Assembly (NCBI RefSeq): GCF_018499875.1
Contig: NZ_JAHBAY010000005.1
Location: 248,001-312,000 of the forward strand
Reading direction: 5' to 3'
Origin: Kineosporia corallincola
GTDB taxonomy: Bacteria > Actinomycetota > Actinomycetes > Actinomycetales > Kineosporiaceae
DNA length: 64,000 nt
Shown: one piece after another, positions 41,672 to 49,759 of the stretch
How positions within the stretch are numbered: the first letter of the stretch is position 1
Layout of the letters: every line of letters begins with the position of its first letter
Translations under genes and position numbers: made by a program
Notes under the pieces: model-generated
Told to the model about the DNA's origin: nothing
Databases searched by the model: none
The model's input: only the letters and a program-made list of their open reading frames with translations

Positions 41672-43379
41672 CGAGCAGCCTCCGCCCGTAGTCGCTGGTG
41701 ATGGCGGTGCCGAGGTCGTCCGACGGGACGCTCTCGACGATCCGGCCCTGACTGATGACGACGACCCGGTCGGCGATGACGCGGGCCGCGGCCAGGTCGT
41801 GCGTGACGAAGAGCATGGGCAGCCCCAGGTCGTGGCGCAGCAGGTTGAGCAGGTTCAGCACCGAGCAGGCCACCGACACGTCGAGGGCGCTGGTCGGCTC
41901 GTCGCACAGCAGCAGCGCGGGCGGCACCACGACCGCCCGGGCGATGGCCACCCGCTGGCGCTGGCCGCCGGACAGCTCGGCCGGCTTCACGTCCAGCACC
42001 GAGGCGGGCAGGGCGACCCGTTCCAGGGCCAGCCGCACGTGCTCCTCGCGTTGCCGGGCGTCCAGGGCCTTTCCGGTGGCGGTGTTCCCGAGCCGTTCCA
42101 GCAGCAGCGAGCGCACGCTCAGCCAGGGGGTCAGCGACGACCCGGCATCCTGGAAGATCACCTGCACGCCCTCGCCACCGCTGTTGCCGTCGTGGGAGCG
42201 GTGGCCGACCACCACGTCCCCCCGGTCGGCCTTCTCCAGACCGGCCGCGATCCGCAGGATGGTCGACTTGCCCGAGCCGCTCTCGCCGACCAGGGCCACG
42301 CTCTCGCCGGCCGCGATCCGCAGGTCCACGTCGTGCAGCACGGCCTTGCGGGTGCGGCGGCCGAAGCCGCCGGTGGCGAACGACTTGCTCACCCGGGCCA
42401 GTTCCAGGGCGTACACCGGCGCGTTCACCGTTCTCGGCCGGGAGGTGCCGAAATCGTCCCAGCGCAGGGCTTTGCGGGCCCAGCGCCGTTCCAGCTCGGC
42501 GTGCTCCAGGTCGAGGGCCTCGCCCATCGAGGCGACCACGGTGGGCTCGGGCAGTCCCACCGGGCGGTGCCGGTCGGTATCGAGGGTGAGCCGGGAGGCC
42601 ACCAGCCGGGCGGTGTAGTCCGCCGTGGGCCGCTCGAGCACCTGGGCGGTGGGCCCGCGCTCGACGATGCGGCCGGAGCGCATCACCGCCACCTCGTCGC
42701 AGACCGCGCGGGCCACCCCGAGGTCGTGGGTGATGAACAGCACCCCGCAACCGAGCTGTTCGCGTTCGCGGGTGAGCAGTTTCAGGATCTGTGCCTGCAC
42801 GCTGACGTCGAGGGCGGTGGTCGGCTCGTCGGCCACCAGCAGGGCCGGGCGGCGGGCCAGGGCCAGCGCGATCATCACCCGCTGCCGCATGCCGCCGGAG
42901 AGCTGGTGCGGGTAGCTGCGCGCCACCGTGGCCGGCTCGCGGATCTCGACCTGATCCAGCCAGCGCCGGGTCTCGGCGGCGCTGCCGGTGACCAGGCCGA
43001 GCAGCCGCCCGATCGTCATGGTCGGGTCGAGTGACGACATCGGGTCCTGGAACACGGTGGTGACCCGGTGCCCGCGCACACCCCGCCAGCCCGTCTCCAC
43101 GGACGGGTCCAGCCGGGTGCCGCCGACGGTCACGGTGCCCCGGGTCTCGACGCGACCACCACCCCTGCCCTGCGGGTCGGTGAGCAGCCCCTGCACGGCG
43201 AGCCCGATGGTGCTCTTGCCGGAGCCGGACTCGCCGACCAGGGCCAGGCACTGGCCGGGGGCGATGTCCAGGCCGACGTCGTCGACGGCCGTGGTGCCCT
43301 CGCCACGGGCGGTGTAGCGCACCGTCAGGCCGGCGACGGACAGGGCCGGTGGGGTGGCCGGGGTGGTGGTCGTCGTCAT
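41655..43379 (-). CDS. Fused dipeptide-type ABC ATPase (DppD-DppF)
   Basis: A 574-residue protein with two complete ABC ATPase domains. Domain 1 has Walker [10 protein letters not shown] near residue 50, signature LSGGMRQR and [11 protein letters not shown]. Domain 2 has Walker [10 protein letters not shown] near residue 360, signature LSGGQRQR and [11 protein letters not shown]. This corresponds to a DppD-DppF fusion, common in actinomycetes, and powers the two adjacent permeases. Confidence 0.93.
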
Positions 43380-43380
43380 G

Positions 43381-44961
43381 TCAGGACCCCGACGGGCTCA
43401 GGGTCTGGAGCTGGAGCACGCCGGTGATGACCGGGTTCCAGGCCTTGTCGACGCCGGAGACGTCGTCCTGGAACACCGCGGTGCCCTTGCTGTTGGCCAC
43501 CGAGTACCAGTAGGCCGACTCGCTGACCTTCGCCGCGACCTGGGAGTACAGATCGGTGTCGCCGGTCTTGGCGGCCTCCCTCAGCAGGCCGGAGACGCCG
43601 TCCACCTCGGCGCCGAACAGGTCCAGCCCGCCGTCCGGGGTGTAGAAGACGGTGCCCCAGGCGTCGGCGTTCGCGGTGTCGGGGAAGCCGGAGAAGAACG
43701 TGATGTCCGGGCCGTCGGCGCCCTTGGCCAGGGCCGGGAAGTAGGTGCCGGAGGCGTAGCCGGTGCTCTCGGCCTTGATGCCGGCCGAGTTCAGCATGGC
43801 GGTGACGTTGTCGCACAGGGCCTGGGCCGAGGAACTGCTCTCCGCGTAGCCGCAGGAGATCGTCCCGCCGGACAGTTTGCCGGAGGCGAGCTGCGCCAGG
43901 GCGCCGGAGTCGTGGGTGATCTTCTGCTGGTTGTCCGCCTCGGGCAGCAGGTTCTCCGGGAACACCTGCGTGGTGGACGTCCCGGTGTCGCCCAGCGCCT
44001 GCTGGGCCAGCGCCGCGAAGTCGATCCCGGAGACGAAGGACGTGCGGGTCTCGTCGTCCCCCAGTTCCTTGCTCTGCGGGTTCACGAACAGGGTGGGCGT
44101 CTGCATGCTCGGGAAGGCGTAGGTGGCCAGGTTCGGCTTGCTCTTGAGCGTGGTGAAGGCGGAGCTGTCGGTGTAGCCGATCAGCCCGTCCACCTCGCCC
44201 TTCTCCAGCTGGAGCTGCACCGTGGACATGTTCGAGACCACGTCGAAATCGACGTCGGTGTAACCGGGTTCGTCACCCCAGTAGCCGTCGTAGGCGCTGA
44301 GCGCGTAGGAGACGCCCTGGTCGAAGGCGCCGTACTGGTAGGGGCCCGTGCCCGCGTCGTGGGTGGCGAACCAGTTGTCCTCCTCGCCGGTCCACGGGTG
44401 CTCCTCCAGCGCCGTGGGGCTGACCATCTTCGGCCCGAACGGCGAGGCGAGCAGGTCGAGGAAGCCGGCGTTGGGGGCGTCCAGGGTGATCGTGACCTCG
44501 TGATCGCCCGAGGTCTTGACGCTCTTGACCCCCTTGACCATGTAGGCCGGGCCGCTGTCGACGTCGAGGCGGCGGTCGAAGGACGCCTTCACCGCGGCGG
44601 CGTCGAACGCGGTGCCGTCGTGGAAGGTGACGCCCTCGCGCAGGGTGAAGGTGAACTCGGTGTTGTCGTCGTTGGCCTTCCACTGCGTGGCCAGGCGCCC
44701 GACCAGCTCGGGTTCGGCCTGACCGGCCCGGTAGTCGAGCAGGCCCTCGTAGGCGCTGTTGACCAGGTTCAGTTCGGGCCCGTCGTAGGCGGTGTCCGGG
44801 TCGGGGGTGGAGATCCCGCCGAGGAACGCGAGCTTCAGGGTGCCGCCGGACGTCCCGGACGCGGTGCCGGCGCCGGGCGTGCTGCCGCCGCAGGCGGCGA
44901 GGGAGAAGACGACCGCGGCGAGGCCGGCGGTCAGGGCGGTGATGCGCAACCGATGAGGCAT
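43381..44961 (-). CDS. Extracellular solute-binding lipoprotein (SBP family 5)
   Basis: A 526-residue lipoprotein: signal peptide with lipobox LAAC (Cys 24), then the family 5 landmarks ELNLVNSAYEGLLDYRAG and FTFTLREGVTFHDGTAFDA. It captures the substrate outside the membrane for the DppBC/DF transporter. First gene of the operon; one base separates it from the ATPase gene. ATG at 44961. Confidence 0.92.
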   Translation of the reverse strand: MPHRLRITALTAGLAAVVFSLAACGGSTPGAGTASGTSGGTLKLAFLGGISTPDPDTAYDGPELNLVNSAYEGLLDYRAGQAEPELVGRLATQWKANDDNTEFTFTLREGVTFHDGTAFDAAAVKASFDRRLDVDSGPAYMVKGVKSVKTSGDHEVTITLDAPNAGFLDLLASPFGPKMVSPTALEEHPWTGEEDNWFATHDAGTGPYQYGAFDQGVSYALSAYDGYWGDEPGYTDVDFDVVSNMSTVQLQLEKGEVDGLIGYTDSSAFTTLKSKPNLATYAFPSMQTPTLFVNPQSKELGDDETRTSFVSGIDFAALAQQALGDTGTSTTQVFPENLLPEADNQQKITHDSGALAQLASGKLSGGTISCGYAESSSSAQALCDNVTAMLNSAGIKAESTGYASGTYFPALAKGADGPDITFFSGFPDTANADAWGTVFYTPDGGLDLFGAEVDGVSGLLREAAKTGDTDLYSQVAAKVSESAYWYSVANSKGTAVFQDDVSGVDKAWNPVITGVLQLQTLSPSGS

Positions 44962-45005
44962 GGGCAGTTTGCTTTCTCGGGAACGGCGGGGAGCGGGTGC
45001 CCTAT

Positions 45006-45025
45006 TAGCTATCGGCTGATAGTTA
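45006..45025. promoter_or_regulatory. Candidate operator upstream of solute-binding protein
   Basis: An imperfect palindrome TAGCTATCGGCTGATAGTTA (core CTATC-N4-GATAG) about 45-65 nt before the solute-binding protein start, in a locally AT-rich spot suited to a promoter. The regulator is not identified. Confidence 0.45.
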
Positions 45026-45088
45026 CGCCAGGTGGCGCAGTCCGTTACCCCGAGGTTTCCCCCTGCTCCGAGATCGCTGTGGGCCGCC

Positions 45089-45862
45089 TCACACCGGCGC
45101 CAGCACGTCGCGCAGCACCTCCCGCAGCCCGGGGACCAGGAAGAAGTGCCCACCCGGGTGCACGCCGAGCCGGAACGGACCGCGGGTGGCCTCGGCCCAG
45201 TCCCCCACCAGGCCGGGCGGGGCGTGCCGGTCGTCCGCCCCGGCCAGGGCCAGCACCGGTACCCGCAGCGGCGGGTGCGGCGCGATCCGGTAGGTCTCCA
45301 CCGCCCGGTAGTCCGAGCGCATGATCGGCAGCAGCACCGCCCGCATCTCCGGGTCGTCCAGCAGCTCGTCCGGCACCCCGCCGAGGGTGCGGAACTCCGC
45401 CGCGAAGGCCTCGTCGTCCAGCCGGTGCAGCAGCCCGGCCCGGTGGTGCCGGCGGCCCACCCGGCCCGAGACCACCAGCCGCTCCAGCATTCCCGACGGC
45501 TCGGTGCGCCGGGCCACCTCGTAGGCCAATAGGGCGCCCATGCTGTGCCCGAACAGCCACAGCGGGGTGCCGTCGAGCAGGTCCGGCACCGCCGCGACCC
45601 GGTCGGCCATCACCTCCAGGTCGGGCAGCAGCGGCTCACCGAACCGGTCCTCCCGTCCGGGGTAGCGCACGGCCCAGACCTCGCAGTCGGCGGGCAGGTG
45701 CGCGGCCCAGTCCCGGTAGAACCCGGCACCCGCCCCGGCCGGCGGGAAACAGACGAAGCGGCGCCCGGTCGCGCTCCGCGACGGATGCCGGCGCACCCAG
45801 CGGCTCTCCACGGTGCCGGATGCGGTGGCCGACGCGGTGCCGGACGCGGTGCCGGATGTCAT
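45089..45862 (-). CDS. Type II thioesterase of the NRPS cluster
   Basis: A 257-residue alpha/beta hydrolase of the TEII type: CFPPAGAGAGFYRDWAAHL near residue 40, nucleophile LFGHSMGALLAYE, Asp in LALAGADDRHAPP and His in HPGGHFFLVPG. It clears misprimed carrier proteins of the adjacent synthetases. ATG at 45862 overlaps the stop of the hotdog gene (ATGA). The N-terminus has a Thr/Ala/Ser/Gly tandem repeat from 12-bp units (about 45811-45858). Last gene of the NRPS operon. Confidence 0.9.
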   Translation of the reverse strand: MTSGTASGTASATASGTVESRWVRRHPSRSATGRRFVCFPPAGAGAGFYRDWAAHLPADCEVWAVRYPGREDRFGEPLLPDLEVMADRVAAVPDLLDGTPLWLFGHSMGALLAYEVARRTEPSGMLERLVVSGRVGRRHHRAGLLHRLDDEAFAAEFRTLGGVPDELLDDPEMRAVLLPIMRSDYRAVETYRIAPHPPLRVPVLALAGADDRHAPPGLVGDWAEATRGPFRLGVHPGGHFFLVPGLREVLRDVLAPV

Positions 45863-46803
45863 GCCGGCCGCCGGGCGTCGCGCAATTGGGCTTCGGGCAA
45901 GCGGGTTTCGAGGAGCCGGCCGGCCGGTGCGAGCGTGGCCACCAGCCGGCCGATCCGCAGCACCTGCACACCGCGCACCCGGCTGCTGCCGCGCACGATG
46001 CTCATGCCGCCGAGGTTCCGGACGAAGGTGATCTCGTGCTCGATCGTGTCCCCGGGACGCACCGGCGGCCCGAACGTCACCCCCTCGGCGGTACCGGCCA
46101 CCGGCACCCCGCCCACCGTCACGTCCGGATCGGGCCGCTCGCCCAGCAGCAGCACCAGCGCCGACTGTGCCCACGACTCCAGCAGAAGTGCCTGCGGCAA
46201 GGCATCATTCACCGGTTCCAGCCAGACCGGATCGGCCGGGACGTCGTGCTCGGTCACCGCGCGGCGCCCGGCCTCCAGCTCGGTGACCCGGTCGACCAGC
46301 AGGATCGGGGGGCGGTGCGGGATGACCCGGGCGATCGCGGCGCGGTCGAGCAGGGTGGAACCTGATGCGGCGCGGCGCTCTTCGATCCGCCGGCCGTCCG
46401 GCCGTGCCGCCCGGGTGCGGAACCGGATCTGCGCCGCTGGCCGCCCGGCGGCGGTGACCGTTGCGGCGCAGAACCATTCGCCGTCAGTGTGGTCCGGATG
46501 CACCGGGGTGGCGGTGATCCGGGCGACGATCCGCTCACCCGGGAAGGTCGGGCCGACGAAGCGGCACTGCTCCACCTCGACCAGCTCGGCACGGTGCGGG
46601 AAGGCGCGCCGCACGACGTCCACCAGGTAGGCCCCCGGCACCAGCGGGCAGCCCGGATAGTGACCCGCGAACAGCGGGTGCCCCGCGGGCGGGGTGGTGA
46701 TCACGGTTGCCTGTTCACCGTTCTCGGGTGGGGCGGTGTTCTCCGGCGGGGCGGTGCTCTCGGGTGGGGCGGTGCTCTCGGTTGGGGCGGTGCTCTGGCT
46801 CAC
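45859..46803 (-). CDS. Double-hotdog FabZ/FabA-like dehydratase
   Basis: A 314-residue protein with two hotdog domains. Domain 1 (about residues 40-135) has HPLFAGHYPGCPLVPGAYLV, like ApeI/FabZ-type dehydratases. Domain 2 (about 155-300) has VIPHRPPILLVDRVTEL and PQALLLESWAQSALVLL, which keep the His and Glu of the FabZ active site. It could dehydrate a beta-hydroxyacyl thioester. A Ser/Thr/Ala/Pro/Glu repeat from four 18-bp units opens the protein. GTG start overlaps the upstream NRPS stop (GTGA). Confidence 0.8.
   Translation of the reverse strand: MSQSTAPTESTAPPESTAPPENTAPPENGEQATVITTPPAGHPLFAGHYPGCPLVPGAYLVDVVRRAFPHRAELVEVEQCRFVGPTFPGERIVARITATPVHPDHTDGEWFCAATVTAAGRPAAQIRFRTRAARPDGRRIEERRAASGSTLLDRAAIARVIPHRPPILLVDRVTELEAGRRAVTEHDVPADPVWLEPVNDALPQALLLESWAQSALVLLLGERPDPDVTVGGVPVAGTAEGVTFGPPVRPGDTIEHEITFVRNLGGMSIVRGSSRVRGVQVLRIGRLVATLAPAGRLLETRLPEAQLRDARRPA
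46723..46794. repeat. 18-bp in-frame tandem repeat, four copies
   Basis: Units start at 46723, 46741, 46759 and 46777, each like CTCGGGTGGGGCGGTGCT with one to three changes. They encode the STAPPE/NTAPPE repeats at the N-terminus of the double-hotdog protein. Confidence 0.92.
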
Positions 46804-49748
46804 GGGGTGGTCCTTCCGCTGATCAGGTCGGCGACGGCGCTCAGCACGCTCTTGCCGCCGTCGGAGTTGGTGAGGGCCACGAAGCCGGTGCCGGCGGTCA
46901 CCCGGGTCATGCTGATCGCCCGGAAGCCCACCACCTCACCGGCGTGGCCGAACTCGACGTCGCCGCCGGTGTCGTCGAGAACCGTTCCCAGCCCGTAGAA
47001 ACTGCCCGGGTGCTGAAGGGTCAGCATCTGCCGGGCCGCACCGGGTGACAGCAGCGTGGCCGGCTCGCCACGGTAGGCGTGACGCAGGTCGACGGCGATC
47101 CGGGCCAGGTCGAGCGCCGTGCTCCAGAGCCCGTTGGCGGCCACAGTGGGCCGGGTCCGGCGTCCGCCGGGCACCGGCAGGCCCTGCGCGTCGTGCCCGA
47201 GAGCCCGCTCCTGCCCGGGCGCCCGGTCGTCGAAATCGTGCCGGAAGGTGCTGCCGCCCAGGCCGAGCGGACCGAACAGCTGCTCGTCGGCGAGCTGCGC
47301 GAAAGGAGTGCCGGTGCGGTCTTCCAGCAACAGCTGGAGCACGGCCCAGTGACTGCCGGCCTTCTGGAACGTGCTCTCCGGAGCCGATTCCCGGCGGATC
47401 GGCCCGTCCTGCTCCGGCGTCGTCCCGTTCAGGAGACCGACCAGCGACGGCATCACGGCACCCGGCTCGTACCAGGTGGACGGTGTCGCCGAGAGCCCGG
47501 ACCGGTTCGCCAGCAGGTGCCGGATCGTCACCGGGCGGAACCCGGCCGGCACCCGCCACCGGCGCAGGTGGATGTTGACGTCCTGGTCGAGGTTCAGCAG
47601 CCCTTGGTCGACCAGCCGCAGGGTCAGGCAGGTGGTGACGTGTTTGCTGATGGACGCCACGTGGAACCGGGTACTTTCGGTCACCGCGGCCCCGCCGGGG
47701 GTCAGCGCGCCGGCCGTGACCACCTCGTCGATCTCGCCGTTCCGCAGCACCACCAGGCTCGCCCCCGGCACCTGGTGCGTGTGCGCCGCGTCGCGCAGCA
47801 CCACCCCGGCGAGTGACCGCGGTGCCACGGCGGCCGCGTCCAGGTTGCGGGCCAGCTCCTCGATCGTCCCGGACATCAGCAGCGTCTTCAGCTGCACGGC
47901 GAGCCCCGCCCGGCGGGCCGCGCCGAGCAGCGTGACGATGCGCAGCGAGTCAATACCCAGGCGGGAGAACCGGTCCCGCACCCCGATCCGCTCCAGGCCG
48001 AGGGTCTCGGCGCAGATCCGCACGATCAGCCGCTCGGTGGCGGTGCGGGCCTCCCCGTGCTCGCCGTCGTCCTGGTCGGCGGTCTGGTCGGCGATCTGGT
48101 AGGCGGTGCGGTCCGGGGCGGGCAGCGCGTGCCGGTCCACCTTGCCGGACGCCAGGAGCGGCAGCCGCGCCAGCACCACCACCGCCGCGGGCACCATGTA
48201 GCCCGGCAGCTCCCGCGCCAGGTGCTCCTGCACCCCCTGCGGGGGCGTGCCGGCGACCGCGGGCGTCACGTAGGCCACCAGTGTGCGGTCGCCCTGGGCG
48301 TCCTCCCGCGCCACCACCACGGCGTCGCCGGTGGCCGGGTGACGGCGCAGGCTCTCCTCGATCTCGCCGAGCTCGATCCGGTGCCCGCGCACCTTGACCT
48401 GGTGGTCCACCCGGCCCAGGCACTCCAGCTCGCCGTCCGGGCGGATCCGGGCCAGGTCGCCGGTACGGTACATCCGGCTGCCCCGACGGCTCCCGCCCCG
48501 CTTGCCTCCCGGCGTGAACGGTTCGGGCAGAAAGCGTTCCGCGGTCAGGTCCGGCCGGCCCGCGTAGCCCCGGGCCACGCCGTCCCCGGCCAGGTACAGC
48601 TCCCCCACGGCCCCGGGGGCGACCGGCGCGAGGTCGGCGTCGAGCAGGTAGGCCCGCGTGTTCGGCAGGGGCCGCCCGATCGCCACGGCACCGTCCGACC
48701 CCGCCGGGATCCGCACACCCGTCGACCAGACCGTGGTCTCCGTCGGACCGTACAGGTTGTGCAGAACCGGCACCCGGCGGGCCAGTTCGGCCGCCAGGCT
48801 CGGCGGGCAGGCCTCGCCGGTGGTGATCGCCGTGACGCTCCGGTGCCCGAACCCCGCGGCCAGCAACAGTCTCCAGCCCGACGGCGTGGCCTGAACGTGC
48901 GTCACCCCCTCCGTCGCGACCAGCTCGCAGAGCGCGACCGGGTCGTGCACCTGCCCACCGGTGGCCAGCACCACGGTGCCGCCGGTGATCAGCGGCAGCC
49001 ACACCTCGGCCATCGAGATGTCGAACGAGAACGACGTGGCCGCCAGCCACACCTGCCCCGGCCCGGCATCCATCCGCGCCCGCACCGAGAACAGCAGGTT
49101 CATCAGGGCCCGGCGACTGATCTGAACACCTTTGGGACGCCCGGTGGAACCGGACGTGAACAGTACGTACGCGAGCAGGTCACGATCGTCGGGCCCAGCC
49201 TGGATGACGCCTGTCGGCTCACCGCCGGTCTCACCGGCCAGGACCGACTGCCCGCTGAAACTTTCCGGCAGCCGGTCTGTTCCGGCGGGGTCGGTCAGCA
49301 CCACCCGTACGCCGGCGGTCTCCAGCATGTAGCCGATCCGCCCGGCCGGCAGAGCGGGATCGAGGGGCAGGTAGGCGGCCCCGGCCCGCCACACCGCGAG
49401 CAGGCCGGCCAGTGCCGTGACGGAACGGTCCAGCAGCACCCCGACCACGTGGTCCGGCCCCACCCCGGACCGCGCCAGGCCGGCCGCCAGTTCCCCGGCC
49501 CGGCGGTCCAGTTCGGCGTAGGTCAGGCGCTGCCCGGCGGCCACGACCGCCACGGCGTGCGGGGTCGCCGCCACCTGGGCCGCGAAACACGCCGCCGGCC
49601 CGGAAAACGGCCGGCCCTCCGGCCTCACGGCCTTCGCCGTCGTCACCGCGCTCGTCGTCGCTGCCCCCGTGGCACTCAGGCCAGGAGCGCTCCCCACGAC
49701 GGGCGCGCTCGTCGTCATCCATGGTGGTGTCCCTGCAACTGATGTCAT
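46800..49748 (-). CDS. NRPS protein A-T-(PBP/beta-lactamase-type thioesterase)
   Basis: A 982-residue synthetase that should act after the large NRPS, whose last domain is a lone condensation domain. An adenylation domain covers about residues 50-530 (FTSGSTGRPKG near 199; specificity residues by manual alignment to GrsA read D-I-A-Q-I-T-L-V-W, partly like glycine codes). A carrier domain follows near 598 (RLGIDSLR, with Ser for phosphopantetheine). Residues about 640-980 are a class C beta-lactamase/PBP-like serine hydrolase with the SxxK motif SISKH and a C-terminal HAG in place of KTG. The usual YxN Tyr is not seen. ATG at 49748 behind GAGGGGGAG, preferred over earlier starts. Confidence 0.88.
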   Translation of the reverse strand: MTSVAGTPPWMTTSAPVVGSAPGLSATGAATTSAVTTAKAVRPEGRPFSGPAACFAAQVAATPHAVAVVAAGQRLTYAELDRRAGELAAGLARSGVGPDHVVGVLLDRSVTALAGLLAVWRAGAAYLPLDPALPAGRIGYMLETAGVRVVLTDPAGTDRLPESFSGQSVLAGETGGEPTGVIQAGPDDRDLLAYVLFTSGSTGRPKGVQISRRALMNLLFSVRARMDAGPGQVWLAATSFSFDISMAEVWLPLITGGTVVLATGGQVHDPVALCELVATEGVTHVQATPSGWRLLLAAGFGHRSVTAITTGEACPPSLAAELARRVPVLHNLYGPTETTVWSTGVRIPAGSDGAVAIGRPLPNTRAYLLDADLAPVAPGAVGELYLAGDGVARGYAGRPDLTAERFLPEPFTPGGKRGGSRRGSRMYRTGDLARIRPDGELECLGRVDHQVKVRGHRIELGEIEESLRRHPATGDAVVVAREDAQGDRTLVAYVTPAVAGTPPQGVQEHLARELPGYMVPAAVVVLARLPLLASGKVDRHALPAPDRTAYQIADQTADQDDGEHGEARTATERLIVRICAETLGLERIGVRDRFSRLGIDSLRIVTLLGAARRAGLAVQLKTLLMSGTIEELARNLDAAAVAPRSLAGVVLRDAAHTHQVPGASLVVLRNGEIDEVVTAGALTPGGAAVTESTRFHVASISKHVTTCLTLRLVDQGLLNLDQDVNIHLRRWRVPAGFRPVTIRHLLANRSGLSATPSTWYEPGAVMPSLVGLLNGTTPEQDGPIRRESAPESTFQKAGSHWAVLQLLLEDRTGTPFAQLADEQLFGPLGLGGSTFRHDFDDRAPGQERALGHDAQGLPVPGGRRTRPTVAANGLWSTALDLARIAVDLRHAYRGEPATLLSPGAARQMLTLQHPGSFYGLGTVLDDTGGDVEFGHAGEVVGFRAISMTRVTAGTGFVALTNSDGGKSVLSAVADLISGRTTP

Positions 49749-49759
49749 CGGTCTCCCCC

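Noticed and set aside
45026-45060. Terminator between the NRPS operon and the solute-binding protein gene
   Set aside because: Only a 5-bp stem (CGCCA/TGGCG) is present; too weak to annotate.
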